The notes: generated by a model from the letters alone, not told the origin. 55,766 bases of DNA from Streptomyces sp. WZ.A104 (GCF_002382885.1 NZ_NWVL01000054.1:1-55766); one strand, 5' to 3'; numbered from the stretch's first letter, positions 26,254-35,606 are shown. A program made the numbers and translations.

Positions 26254-27177
26254 GTGGCAAGCCAGACAGCAGCCCCGCCACCCCAGGTGAGCGCCCCCGT
26301 CCACGCCCCCGGCGAGCTGGCCGCCCTGGCCGCCCGGCACGGCCTGACGGTCAGCGGGGCGCGGCCGTCGCTGCCCGCGTACGTCCGGCAGCTCTGGGGG
26401 CGGCGGCACTTCATCGCCGCGTTCGCGACGGCCAAGCTGACGGCCCAGTACAGCCAGGCGAAGCTGGGCCAGATCTGGCAGATCATGACGCCGCTGCTGA
26501 ACGCGACGGTCTACTACTTCATCTTCGGCGTCCTGATGGACACCAAGCGCGGGGTGGAGGACTTCGTCCCGTTCCTGGTCACGGGGGTCTTCATCTGGAC
26601 CTTCACCAGTAGTTCGATCACGGCGGGCACCCGGGCGATCAGCGGCAACATCGGGCTGGTGCGGGCCCTGCACTTCCCGCGCGCCTCGCTGCCGGTGGCG
26701 CTAGCGCTGCAACAGTTGCAGCAGCTGCTGTTCTCGCTGGGCGCGCTGACCCTGATCCTGCTGTTGTTCGGCCAGTACCCGCGCCCGTCCTGGCTGCTCG
26801 CCGTCCCGGCGCTCGCCCTCCAGGCCCTGTTCAACACCGGGGTGTCGATGGCCGTGGCCCGGCTGACGGCGAAGACCCCGGACATCGCGCAGCTGACGCC
26901 GTTCGTGCTGCGGACCTGGATGTACTCCTCCGGCGTGATGTGGAGCCTGGACCACCTGCTCGCCGGCGACCGGGTGCCGCACGCGGTGATGGTGCTGCTG
27001 GAGTACAACCCGGCGGCGCTCTACATCAACCTCATGCGGTACGCGCTCATCGACAGCTACAGCGCGACGCAGCTGCCGCCGTATGCGTGGGCGGCCGCGG
27101 CCGGCTGGGCGCTGCTGTGCGGCGTGGCGGGATTCGTGTACTTCTGGAAGGCCGAGGAGACGTACGGACGTGGCTGA
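26254..27177 (+). CDS. ABC-2 type exporter permease, TagG-like
   Basis: 307 aa from a GTG start. About 45 cytoplasmic residues precede six membrane helices. The conserved region AKLTAQYSQAKLGQIWQIMTPL and the LVRALHFPRASLPV segment are typical of the polysaccharide/teichoic-acid export permeases (TagG, RfbA, KpsM group). It forms the membrane channel that moves the lipid-linked wall polymer outward. It overlaps the ATPase gene by 8 nt. Its location beside TagF-type genes supports a wall-polymer substrate. Confidence 0.9.
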   Translation: MASQTAAPPPQVSAPVHAPGELAALAARHGLTVSGARPSLPAYVRQLWGRRHFIAAFATAKLTAQYSQAKLGQIWQIMTPLLNATVYYFIFGVLMDTKRGVEDFVPFLVTGVFIWTFTSSSITAGTRAISGNIGLVRALHFPRASLPVALALQQLQQLLFSLGALTLILLLFGQYPRPSWLLAVPALALQALFNTGVSMAVARLTAKTPDIAQLTPFVLRTWMYSSGVMWSLDHLLAGDRVPHAVMVLLEYNPAALYINLMRYALIDSYSATQLPPYAWAAAAGWALLCGVAGFVYFWKAEETYGRG

Positions 27178-27958
27178 GCTCAAGGTTTCCGCAGACCCGG
27201 GCGTCCCCACCGTCGTGGTGGACGACGTCCACATCACGTACACGGTCAACGGCGCCCGTACGGGCAGGGGAAGCGCGACCTCGGCGCTCAGTCGGCTCAC
27301 CTCGCGCCGCCGTACCCCCGGCGCACGCCAGGTGCACGCCGTGAAAGGGGTGAGCTTCGCCGCGTACAGGGGCGAGGCGATCGGTCTGATCGGCTCCAAC
27401 GGCTCCGGCAAGTCGACGCTGCTCAAGGCGATCGCGGGGCTGCTCCCGCCGAGCCGGGGCAAGGTCCACACCCAGGGGCAGCCCTCGCTGCTCGGGGTGA
27501 ACGCGGCCCTGATGGGCGACCTGACCGGCGAGCGCAATGTGGTGCTGGGCGGGCTCGCGATGGGGATGACGCGCGAGCAGATCCGCGAACGCTACGACGA
27601 GATCGTCGACTTCTCCGGCATCAACGAGAAGGGCGACTTCATCACGCTGCCGATGCGCACGTACTCCTCCGGCATGGGCGCACGGCTCCGCTTCTCCATC
27701 GCGGCCGCCAAGAGCCACGACGTACTGCTGATCGACGAGGCGCTGTCCACGGGCGACGCGAAGTTCCAGCGTCGCAGCAAGGACCGGATCAAGGAGCTGC
27801 GCGCCGAGGCGGGCACGGTCTTCCTGGTCAGCCACAGCAACAAGTCGATCACCGAAACCTGCGACCGGGCACTGTGGCTGGAGGCGGGCACGCTGAGGAT
27901 GGACGGCCCGGCGAAGGAAGTGGTAGCGGCATACGAGGCGTTCACGAACCGCAAGTAG
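27170..27958 (+). CDS. ABC exporter ATPase, TagH-like
   Basis: 262 aa, GTG at 27170 inside the end of the permease gene. Walker A GSNGSGKST is at residues 75-83, the signature YSSGMGARLRFS starts at about 165, and Walker B is VLLIDEAL. The signature differs from LSGGQ in the way typical of O-antigen/teichoic-acid exporters (TagH, Wzt, RfbB). The protein ends just after the nucleotide-binding domain, so it lacks the carbohydrate-binding extension found in some Wzt proteins. It powers the TagG-like permease. Confidence 0.92.
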   Translation: MAELKVSADPGVPTVVVDDVHITYTVNGARTGRGSATSALSRLTSRRRTPGARQVHAVKGVSFAAYRGEAIGLIGSNGSGKSTLLKAIAGLLPPSRGKVHTQGQPSLLGVNAALMGDLTGERNVVLGGLAMGMTREQIRERYDEIVDFSGINEKGDFITLPMRTYSSGMGARLRFSIAAAKSHDVLLIDEALSTGDAKFQRRSKDRIKELRAEAGTVFLVSHSNKSITETCDRALWLEAGTLRMDGPAKEVVAAYEAFTNRK

Positions 27959-27984
27959 CCGTCGGATCAGCCCTGCCGATTCCT

Positions 27985-28140
27985 CCTGGCGCAACCCCGG
28001 GCCGTCCAGCCGCATCCGGCCCCGTCCGGCGTCCGGGGGCGAAGCCTCAGCCGGGGGCGCGCGTCATCTTCTCGACCCGCCCGCACGCATCCGGCCCGTC
28101 CGGCGCTTGAGGACACCTTTCAGCCGGCGTCCTTCAGCCC
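27985..28140. repeat. Intergenic GC-rich interspersed repeat remnants
   Basis: Two partial copies of a recurring motif built around cgtccggcg (near 28029 and 28098). The second continues as cgcttgaggac and is identical over 21 bp to a copy at 34260-34280. Related elements are frequent between Streptomyces genes. Confidence 0.55.
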
Positions 28141-28155
28141 GTCGAGCCCCACGCC

Positions 28156-28192
28156 GAGGGGGCCGGCGCCCCTGACAGGCACCGGCCCCCTC
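28156..28192. terminator. Hairpin between the exporter ATPase and glutamate dehydrogenase genes
   Basis: Perfect 11-bp stem (28156-28166 with 28182-28192, gagggggccgg) and 15-nt loop between convergent genes. It can act in both directions. Confidence 0.7.
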
Positions 28193-28210
28193 ACCCCCGT
28201 ACGGCAGCGC

Positions 28211-31200
28211 CTAGGCGTGCGTACGCAGCAACGTCCGCATCGTCCGCATGGCCACCGACAGATTCGCCAGGTCGAACGCGTCCGAGCCCTGGATCTCCTC
28301 CAGCGTCGACCGCGACCGCGCCAGGATCGCCGCGTTCTTCTCTTCCCACGCCCGGAACCGCTCCTCCGGGGTGGACGTCCCGTTGCCCACGCTCAGCACG
28401 TCCGCCGTGAGCGCCGCGTGCGCCGCGTACAGGTCCTCGCGGATGGAGGCGCGGGCCATGGACTGCCAGCGGTCGGCCCGCGGCAGCTCGATGATCCGGT
28501 CCATCAGCTGGGTGATCCGCAGCCGGTCCGCGAGGTCGTAGTACACCTCGGCGACCTCCAGCGGCTCCTTGCCCGTACGGTCGGCGATGGCGACGATGTC
28601 CAGCGCCGGGAAGGCGGACGAGAACCCGGCGACCCGCGCCGCCAGCTCGTCCGGGACCCCGGCGGCCGTCAGCTCGTCCAGGATCGAGTGGTACCAATCC
28701 AGGTCCGCGCCCCTGACCAGCTTGGGCAGCTCGTTCCAGACCCGCTCGACGCCGTCCCGGAACATCTCGATGGTCTCGGCGATGGCGACGGGCTGCGGCC
28801 GGTTGCCCAGCAGCCAGCGCGAACCGCGCTCGACCAGGCGCCGCGAGTGCAGCCGGATACGGGTCTGGACGTCGGCGGCGACCTTGTTGTCGAGCGCCTC
28901 GACGGCGTCCCACACCTGGGAGAGCCCGAAGATCTCGCGGGCCGTGAACTGGGCCCGCACGATCTCCTCGATCGACGCCCCGGTCTCCTCCCGCAGCCGG
29001 TGCAGGAAGGTCGAACCGGCGGTGTTGACCGTGTCATTGACCAGGACCGTCGTGATGATCTCGCGGCGCAGCGCGTGCCCGTCGACCGCCTCGGGGAACC
29101 GCTCGCGCAGCTTGCTGGGGAAGTAGGCGTGCACCAGCTTCTGAAGGTGCGGGTCGTCCGGGAGGACGGTGGAGATCAGCTCGTCGGCCGCCGTGATCTT
29201 GGTGTAGGCGAGCAGGACCGCCAGCTCGGGCTGGCTGAGCCCCTTGCCGTTGCTCAGCAGCTCGCGGATGTGCCGGTCGGCGGGCAGGAACTCCAGCGCC
29301 CGGTCCAGAGCACCGTCGCGCTCCAGTCGACGCATGAAGCGCTGCTGGGCGTGGAGCAGGGACGGGGCCTGGGCACAGGCGTTGGAGAGCGCGACGTTCT
29401 GCGCGTAGTTGTTGCGCAGGACGAGCGCGCCGACCTCGTCGGTCATGTCGGCGAGCAGCTTGTTGCGCTGCTTGACGGTCAGGTCGCCGTCCCGGACGAG
29501 GCCGTTGAGCAGGATCTTGATGTTCACCTCGTGGTCGGAGGTGTCCACACCGGCGCTGTTGTCGATCGCGTCGGTGTTGATCCGGCCGCCGTTGCGGGCG
29601 AACTCGATACGGCCGAGCTGGGTGGCACCGAGGTTGCCGCCCTCGCCGACGACCTTGGCCCGCAGGTCCTCGCCGTTGACGCGGATCGCGTCGTTGGCCT
29701 TGTCGCCGACGTCGGCGTTCGACTCGGAGACGGCCTTGACGTACGTGCCGATGCCGCCGTTCCACAGCAGGTCGACGGGGGCCTTGAGAATGGCCCGCAT
29801 CAGGTCGGCCGGTGTCATCTTGCTCACCGACGCGTCGATGCCGAGCGCCTCGCGGATGTGGTTGTTCAGCGGGATCGACTTGGCGCTGCGCGGGTGGATT
29901 CCGCCGCCCGCGGAGAGCAGCTCGGTGTCGTAGTCGGCCCAGGAGCTGCGCGGCAGCTCGAACAGGCGGCGCCGCTCGGCGTACGAGGTCGCGGAGTCCG
30001 GGTTCGGGTCGATGAAGATGTGCCGGTGGTCGAAGGCGGCGACCAGGCGGATGTGCTCGGAGAGCAGCATGCCGTTGCCGAACACGTCACCGGACATGTC
30101 CCCGACGCCGACGACGGTGAAGTCCTGGGTCTGGGTGTCGTGGCCCAGCTCCCGGAAGTGCCGCTTGACGGACTCCCAGGCGCCCCGGGCGGTGATGCCC
30201 ATGCCCTTGTGGTCGTAGCCGGCCGAACCGCCGGAGGCGAACGCGTCACCGAGCCAGAAGCCGTACGCGACGGCGACCTCGTTGGCGATGTCGGAGAAGC
30301 TCGCGGTGCCCTTGTCCGCGGCGACGACGAGGTAGGTGTCGTCCTCGTCGTGGCGGACGACGTCGGCGGGCGGCACGACCTCACCGGCGACCATGTTGTC
30401 GGTGATGTCGAGCAGCGCGGAGATGAACGTGCGGTAGGCGGCGATCCCCTCGGCGAACCAGGCGTCCCGGTCGACGGACGGGTCCGGGAGCTGCTTGGCG
30501 ACGAAGCCGCCCTTGGCTCCGACGGGCACGATGACGGTGTTCTTCACCATCTGCGCCTTGACCAGACCGAGGACCTCCGTACGGAAGTCCTCCCGCCGGT
30601 CCGACCAGCGCAGGCCACCGCGGGCGACCTTGCCGAAGCGCAGGTGGACGCCCTCCACCCGGGGCGAGTAGACCCAGATCTCGTACGCCGGGCGGGGCGC
30701 GGGCAGGTCCGGAATGGCCTGCGGGTCGAACTTCATCGAGACGTAGGAGTGCGGCGTGCCGTCCTCCGTGTGCTGGAAGAAGTTGGTGCGCAGGGTGGCC
30801 TTGATGACGGTGAGGAAGGACCGCAGGATGCGGTCCTCGTCCAGCGAGGCGACCTGGTCGAGGGCCCCGTCGAGCTCTTCGAGGAGGCCGTCGGTCAGCT
30901 CCGTGCCCGCGCTCTGGCGGCCAGGCGACATGCGGGCCTCGAAGAGCGAGACGAGCAGCCGGGTGGTGTGGACGTTGTTGCGGAGCGTGGACTCCATGTA
31001 GTCCTGGCTGAAGGTCGAACCGGCCTGCCGCAGGTACTTCGCGTAGGCGCGCAGGACCATGGCCTGGCGCCAGTTCAGCCCGGCGCCGAGGACCAGCGCG
31101 TTGAAGCCGTCGTTCTCCGCCTCGCCCTTCCAGACGGCGGCGAAGGCCTCCTGGAAGCGGGTGCGGGCGTCATCGGCGAGGTAGCCGCCACTGCCGTTGA

Positions 31201-33238
31201 CCAGGGGCATCCGCAGCCCGAAGTCGTAGATCCAGGCGTGGGTACGGTCCGCGCAGCGCAGCTCGTACGGGCGCTCGTCGACGACCTCGACGCCGAGCTG
31301 CTGGAGCGCGGGGAGGACGGCGGAGAGGGAGACCTGCTCACCCGTGCGGTAGATCTTGAAGCGGCGCTCGCCGGGGCCCGCGCCGACCGGCTCGTACAGG
31401 CTGAGGGCGAAGTCCTTCTCGCCCTCCTTGAGGGTCTCCAGGTGGACCAGGTCGGACACGGCGGCGCGCGGCGAGTGGTCGGCCTTGTAGCCCTCGGGGA
31501 AGGAGTGGCCGTACAGGCGCAGCAGCTCGGCAGCGCGCTCCTCGCCCAGCTCGGCGGTGAGGGCCTCCTGGAAGCCGTCGGCCCAGGAGCGGGCCGCCTC
31601 GACGAGGCGGGCTTCGATGCGGTCGGCGTCGGCGTCGGTGAGATGCGGCAGCTCGCTGCCCGCCGGGACCCGGATGACGAAGTGCAGCCGGGAGAGGATC
31701 GACTCGGTGTTCCAGGCGGTGAAGTCGACGCTGGTGCCGCCGAGCTCCTCCTTGAGGATGTCGATCAGCCGCAGGCGCACACCGGTGGTGTAGCGGTCGC
31801 GCGGGAGGTAGACGATCGCGGAGTAGTAGCGCCCGTACTCGTCCTGACGCAGGTAGAGCCGCAGCCGGCGGCGCTCCTGGAGGTAGAGGACGGAGGTGAC
31901 GATGGAGCGGAGCTGGTCGACGGGCGTCTGGAACAGCTCGTCGCGCGGGTAGGTCTCCAGGATCTGGAGCAGGTCACGGCCGTCGTGGCTGTTGTACGAG
32001 AAACCCGCGCCCTCGACGACCTCGGCGACCTTGCGGCGGATGACGGGCACCCGGCGCACGGACTCCGTGTAGGCGGCGGAGGAGAAGAGCCCGAGGAAGC
32101 GGCGCTCCCCGACGACATTGCCCTTGGCGTCGAACTTCTTCACGCCGACGTAGTCGAGGTAGCTGGGGCGGTGCACGGTGGCCCGGCTGTTGGCCTTGGT
32201 CAGGACGAGGAGCTTGTGCTCACGGGCCTTGGCGCGGACGTCGGCGGGCAGGCGGTCGAAGGACGGGCTGACGGGGTGGGCCTCGTCCGCGCTGTGCTGC
32301 GGGTCGGAGCGCAGGATGCCGAGTCCGGTGCCGGGCACGGCGGCGAGGGCGTCGCTGTCCTTGAGTTCGTACTCGCGGTAGCCGAGGAAGGTGAAGTGGT
32401 CGGCGGCCAGCCAGCGCAGCAGCTCGCGGGCCTCCTCGACCTCCTCGTCGGCGAGGTCGTCCAGCGGTTCGCCCGGCAGGTCGTCGGCGATCCGGAGGGC
32501 GGCGTCGCGCATCTTCCCCCAGTCCTCGACGGTCTCACGGACGTCGGACAGGACGCGCAGCAGGTCGGCGGTGATCTGCTGGAGGTCGGCGCGGTCCGTC
32601 TCGCGGTCGATCTCGACGTGGATCCAGGACTCGACGAGCGCGTCGTGCGGCAGCTCGGCCCCGCCGTCCTTGGCCTTCTCCTGGGCGCTTCGGGTGCCCT
32701 GGGGAGCCGGGAAGGCCTTCGGGGTGCCGGGGCCGCCGGAGAGAACCTCGATCAGCTTGCCGGTGACATCGCGGCGGACGGTGACCTGCGGGTGGATCAC
32801 GACGTGGATGCCGCGCCCCTGCCGGGACAGCTCGTTGGTGACGGAGTCCACGAGGAAGGGCATGTCGTCGGTGACGACCTCGACGACGGAGTGGCTGCAC
32901 GTCCAGCCGTTCTCCTCGACCGTCGGAGTGTGCACGCGGACGTTGGCTGTGCCCTGCGGGCGGTTCTCGGCCAGCCGGTAGTGGGAGGCGGCGGCGCCGT
33001 AGACGTCGACCGGGTCCCGGCCGCTGAGGTCCTCGGGAGCCGTATGCAGGTAGTACCGCTGAAGGTAGGCGAGCACCGTGTCCCGCCCCGGACGGGCGTC
33101 CTCGTCCGCCCCGGCGGCGGCGACCCGCACCCGGGGGGTACCGCCCGGGCCACCGACACCACCGCCCGGGCTGTTGTCAGCTACCTGGGCAGCCCGTGCG
33201 AGCAGCTCGGCCTTGGCTTCGTCCAGCTTGGTCTGCAT
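28211..33238 (-). CDS. gdhB: Large NAD-specific glutamate dehydrogenase (about 180 kDa class)
   Basis: 1675 aa, the size of the L-GDH180 class first described in Streptomyces clavuligerus. It catalyses NAD-dependent deamination of glutamate to 2-oxoglutarate. Long N-terminal regulatory segments (roughly 1-700) precede the catalytic part, which has KVARGGLRWSDRREDFRTEV, VPVGAKGGFV and GVGDMSGDVFGNGMLLS. A C-terminal helical region follows. The ATG at 33238 is preceded by AGAGGAC. It is monocistronic, with a terminator hairpin downstream. The gene symbol is by family convention and may differ in this organism. Confidence 0.93.
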   Translation of the reverse strand: MQTKLDEAKAELLARAAQVADNSPGGGVGGPGGTPRVRVAAAGADEDARPGRDTVLAYLQRYYLHTAPEDLSGRDPVDVYGAAASHYRLAENRPQGTANVRVHTPTVEENGWTCSHSVVEVVTDDMPFLVDSVTNELSRQGRGIHVVIHPQVTVRRDVTGKLIEVLSGGPGTPKAFPAPQGTRSAQEKAKDGGAELPHDALVESWIHVEIDRETDRADLQQITADLLRVLSDVRETVEDWGKMRDAALRIADDLPGEPLDDLADEEVEEARELLRWLAADHFTFLGYREYELKDSDALAAVPGTGLGILRSDPQHSADEAHPVSPSFDRLPADVRAKAREHKLLVLTKANSRATVHRPSYLDYVGVKKFDAKGNVVGERRFLGLFSSAAYTESVRRVPVIRRKVAEVVEGAGFSYNSHDGRDLLQILETYPRDELFQTPVDQLRSIVTSVLYLQERRRLRLYLRQDEYGRYYSAIVYLPRDRYTTGVRLRLIDILKEELGGTSVDFTAWNTESILSRLHFVIRVPAGSELPHLTDADADRIEARLVEAARSWADGFQEALTAELGEERAAELLRLYGHSFPEGYKADHSPRAAVSDLVHLETLKEGEKDFALSLYEPVGAGPGERRFKIYRTGEQVSLSAVLPALQQLGVEVVDERPYELRCADRTHAWIYDFGLRMPLVNGSGGYLADDARTRFQEAFAAVWKGEAENDGFNALVLGAGLNWRQAMVLRAYAKYLRQAGSTFSQDYMESTLRNNVHTTRLLVSLFEARMSPGRQSAGTELTDGLLEELDGALDQVASLDEDRILRSFLTVIKATLRTNFFQHTEDGTPHSYVSMKFDPQAIPDLPAPRPAYEIWVYSPRVEGVHLRFGKVARGGLRWSDRREDFRTEVLGLVKAQMVKNTVIVPVGAKGGFVAKQLPDPSVDRDAWFAEGIAAYRTFISALLDITDNMVAGEVVPPADVVRHDEDDTYLVVAADKGTASFSDIANEVAVAYGFWLGDAFASGGSAGYDHKGMGITARGAWESVKRHFRELGHDTQTQDFTVVGVGDMSGDVFGNGMLLSEHIRLVAAFDHRHIFIDPNPDSATSYAERRRLFELPRSSWADYDTELLSAGGGIHPRSAKSIPLNNHIREALGIDASVSKMTPADLMRAILKAPVDLLWNGGIGTYVKAVSESNADVGDKANDAIRVNGEDLRAKVVGEGGNLGATQLGRIEFARNGGRINTDAIDNSAGVDTSDHEVNIKILLNGLVRDGDLTVKQRNKLLADMTDEVGALVLRNNYAQNVALSNACAQAPSLLHAQQRFMRRLERDGALDRALEFLPADRHIRELLSNGKGLSQPELAVLLAYTKITAADELISTVLPDDPHLQKLVHAYFPSKLRERFPEAVDGHALRREIITTVLVNDTVNTAGSTFLHRLREETGASIEEIVRAQFTAREIFGLSQVWDAVEALDNKVAADVQTRIRLHSRRLVERGSRWLLGNRPQPVAIAETIEMFRDGVERVWNELPKLVRGADLDWYHSILDELTAAGVPDELAARVAGFSSAFPALDIVAIADRTGKEPLEVAEVYYDLADRLRITQLMDRIIELPRADRWQSMARASIREDLYAAHAALTADVLSVGNGTSTPEERFRAWEEKNAAILARSRSTLEEIQGSDAFDLANLSVAMRTMRTLLRTHA

Positions 33239-33682
33239 GTCCTCTGGCTCCTGTCGCGCGCCGTTGCGTGACGTAGGTGAGAAAAACGACGTACCGCCAC
33301 GACACGGGGTTTCCGGTCTGGGTCGACGCTATGCCGCTTCGAGAGTTCCCCGGGACCACATGGGTCATTTTTGACAGCCGGTCCGGGGTCGGGAGATCGC
33401 GGATCGCCCGGGCGCGGTGGCACTCCGGGCGGCGGTCGGGGGCTTCACTGCCCCCGAGGCGTATCGCGCTGATCACGGCACCAGGCTATCGCCCCGGCAC
33501 CCCACCCCGTCATGAGCTGCTTGTGTACAAAAGAACCCCCCGAACTTTGACACTCTGGACAGTGCGCCGCGCCGCCTTGGCGAACTCCCGGAACCGGGGC
33601 AGTCTGTCCGTACAGCAGGAAACCAGGCCACCGGCAGGCCGACACCGTCCGCCGCGGGCCGACCGGCCCCGAGGAGCCCGCC
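33239..33682. other. 444-bp divergent intergenic region
   Basis: Between the glutamate dehydrogenase and DJ-1/PfpI genes. It should hold the promoters of both. TTGACA-like hexamers occur near 33369 and 33547, but neither has a convincing -10 box. I see no credible small gene. Confidence 0.5.
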
Positions 33683-34237
33683 ATGCCGCAGAAGATCCTC
33701 ATCGTCACCGGCGACGCCGCCGAGTCGCTTGAAGTCCTCTACCCGTACCAACGGCTGCTGGAGGAGGGGTACGAGGTCGACATCGCGGCCCCCGAACGCA
33801 AGACGCTGCGTTTCGTGGTCCACGACTTCGAACCCGGCTTCGACACGTACACCGAGAAGCCCGGCTACACCTGGCCCGCCGACCTGTCGTTCTCCGAGGT
33901 GGACCCCGGGGCCTACATCGCCCTGGTGATCCCCGGTGGCCGTGCTCCCGAGTACCTCCGCAACAACGCCGAACTGCGGAAGATCATCGGCGCCTTCTTC
34001 TCCGCGGACCGCCCGGTGGCCCAGATCTGCCACGGCCCCCTGATCACCGCCGCCACCGGCAACCTCAGCGGCCGCCGCGTCACGGCTTACCCCGCCCTGG
34101 AGCCCGACATGCAGAGCGCGGGAGCGACGTTCCAGGACGCGGAAGCGGTGGTGGACGGCACCCTGGTCTCGTCGAGGGCGTGGCCGGACCACGCGGCATG
34201 GATGCGGGAGTTCCTGAAAGTGCTACGCACTCTTTGA
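33683..34237 (+). CDS. DJ-1/PfpI family protein
   Basis: 184 aa from an ATG with GAGGAG about 8 nt upstream. The glutamine-amidotransferase-like fold is clear: ILIVTGDAAESLEVLYPYQ (with the conserved Glu near residue 14), VIPGGRAPEYLR and the nucleophile elbow QICHGPL with Cys116-His117. The family includes proteases, deglycases/glyoxalases and chaperones, and the exact activity cannot be read from sequence. Monocistronic; a hairpin at 34286-34304 follows. Confidence 0.9.
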   Translation: MPQKILIVTGDAAESLEVLYPYQRLLEEGYEVDIAAPERKTLRFVVHDFEPGFDTYTEKPGYTWPADLSFSEVDPGAYIALVIPGGRAPEYLRNNAELRKIIGAFFSADRPVAQICHGPLITAATGNLSGRRVTAYPALEPDMQSAGATFQDAEAVVDGTLVSSRAWPDHAAWMREFLKVLRTL

Positions 34238-34259
34238 GGCCCACCCGAGGCAGATTCAA

Positions 34260-34304
34260 GCCCGTCCGGCGCTTGAGGACCGGGGTCCGGGGCAGCGCCC
34301 CGGA
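34260..34304. terminator. Interspersed repeat ending in a terminator hairpin
   Basis: A copy of the cgtccggcgcttgaggac element (34260-34280, shared with 28094-28114) leads into a perfect 8-bp stem (34286-34293 with 34297-34304) and 3-nt loop. It lies between the convergent PfpI and HAD genes. Confidence 0.65.
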
Positions 34305-34351
34305 TTCCCGCACCACGACCGCCCGCACCGCCACGGAACCAGGCCCCCCGC

Positions 34352-35029
34352 TCACCCCACCATCGCCTCAGCCAACGCCACCGCCTCCCCCAGGCTGTCC
34401 ACCACCGGCACCCCCGCTGCCTCCAGGCTGCTCCGACTGTGCGACCCCCCGGTGTACAGCACCGCCCGAGCCCCCACGTGCGCCGCCGCCACCGCGTCGT
34501 CCAGCGCGTCCCCGATGACCACCGAATACTCCGGGGCTATGCCGTCCACCCCGGCCAGTGCCGCGAAGTGCCGCTCCATGTGGAGCGCCTTGCTCCCGCC
34601 GGACGGCCCCGTGCGCCCGTCGACGCGGACGAACCGCGGCTCGATGCCGTACCCGCGCACCACCGGGACCAGCTGCTCGTGCCCGTACATGCTCAGCAGC
34701 GACTGGCTGCGCCCGGCGCGCTGCCAGCCGGTCAGCAGCTCCTCGACCCCGGCGGCGAGCCCGCAGGCCACCCGTTGCTCCGTGTAGTGCCGGTGGAAGC
34801 TCTCGTCCATCCGCTCCCACTCGGCCTCGGTGGGCATCCGGCCCATGAGCCGCTCGTAGAACCGGGGTATGGGCACGCAGTACATCTCCCGGTACTGCTC
34901 CAGCGTGACCGGCGCCACCTCGACCTCGGCGAACGCGGCGTTCGTCGCGTGGATGACGGCGTGGATGTCGTCGAGCAGTGTGCCGTTCCAGTCCCAGACC
35001 AGATGCGTGCGTGTCTTACCGGATGCCAT
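34352..35029 (-). CDS. HAD-superfamily hydrolase with DWN active-site variant
   Basis: 225 aa from the ATG at 35029. HAD motif I is WDWNGTLLDD, with nucleophile Asp13; the residue two positions later, usually the acid/base Asp, is Asn15. An alpha-helical cap follows (about 20-90). Motif II Ser is in LLSMYG, motif III Lys is in SKALHMERH, and motif IV is VVIGDALDDAVAA. The overall shape is phosphoglycolate-phosphatase-like. There is no ribosome site before the ATG: it is preceded by TATTTTTTCTCC and a large hairpin. It may therefore be transcribed as a leaderless mRNA. Confidence 0.85.
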   Translation of the reverse strand: MASGKTRTHLVWDWNGTLLDDIHAVIHATNAAFAEVEVAPVTLEQYREMYCVPIPRFYERLMGRMPTEAEWERMDESFHRHYTEQRVACGLAAGVEELLTGWQRAGRSQSLLSMYGHEQLVPVVRGYGIEPRFVRVDGRTGPSGGSKALHMERHFAALAGVDGIAPEYSVVIGDALDDAVAAAHVGARAVLYTGGSHSRSSLEAAGVPVVDSLGEAVALAEAMVG

Positions 35030-35033
35030 GGAG

Positions 35034-35087
35034 AAAAAATACCCGCAAGGTCTGACAACCCCGCCCCTGTCACCGCTGACCTGCGGG
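35034..35087 (-). terminator. Intrinsic terminator with T-run between the DUF6912-type and HAD genes
   Basis: Read on the minus strand, a two-part stem (10 bp with one bulge, 35042-35052 with 35078-35087; inner 5 bp, 35053-35057 with 35068-35072) is followed by TATTTTTT (35041-35034). A run of T's is rare in this genome. The run sits directly before the HAD start codon. Confidence 0.6.
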
Positions 35088-35099
35088 AACTCCGACTTC

Positions 35100-35606
35100 T
35101 CAGCTGAGAAGCTGCCCGATCTCCTGAACCCCGAACCACAGCAGCTCATGGTCCTCGGCGCCGTCCACCGTGAACTGCGCGTCATCGTCCCCGAGGTCGG
35201 CCGCCCCCAGCGCCGCCGCCGCGGCGGCCACGTCCTTCTCGGCGTCGTCCGCGTCCACGTGCACTGCGGCCGCCTTGGCCAGCGGAAGCGCGCCGGCGAG
35301 GCGCACCTCACCGATCGACGCCGCACTCGGCCCCTGCCCGGGGTCGGCGGTCGCGGCCCCGTCCGGTACGTCGACGGCGACGACAACCCTGCGCCGCGCC
35401 TCGTCCGGGTTCCCGGCGATCATCCGGAGCGAGGCGGCGGCAGCCCGGTTGAGCGCCGCGTACTCCAGCTCCTCGATGTCGTCGGAGACGTACCACTCGC
35501 GCAGCCCGGGGGTCACCGCGTACGCCGTCAGCGGCCCGGGGCCGACCTCGCCCGCACCGTGCGCCGCTGCGAGACCGGAGAGGGTCAGGGGGACGTACAC
35601 GCGCAT
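35100..35606 (-). CDS. Conserved actinobacterial protein, DUF6912-type
   Basis: 168 aa. The N-terminus MRVYVPLTLSGLAAAH and the segment AYAVTPGLREWYVSDDIEELEY match a conserved actinobacterial family of unknown function that I recall as DUF6912. No membrane helix or signal peptide. The C-terminal half is Ala/Asp-rich (VHVDADDAEKDVAAAAAAL). The stop codon lies inside a perfect 16-bp palindrome (35096-35111, cttctcagctgagaag). A terminator follows, so it is probably transcribed alone. The function is unknown. Confidence 0.75.
   Translation of the reverse strand: MRVYVPLTLSGLAAAHGAGEVGPGPLTAYAVTPGLREWYVSDDIEELEYAALNRAAAASLRMIAGNPDEARRRVVVAVDVPDGAATADPGQGPSAASIGEVRLAGALPLAKAAAVHVDADDAEKDVAAAAAALGAADLGDDDAQFTVDGAEDHELLWFGVQEIGQLLS

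Noticed and set aside
7084..27958. The region as a mobile island
   Set aside because: No integrase, transposase, tRNA attachment site or flanking repeat is seen, and base composition matches the neighbours.
28217..33271. A very long open frame on the plus strand opposite the glutamate dehydrogenase gene
   Set aside because: Its sequence is the low-complexity, Val/Gly/Asp/Leu-rich type produced by the complement of high-GC coding DNA. It has no recognisable domain, and the minus strand encodes a clear large enzyme.
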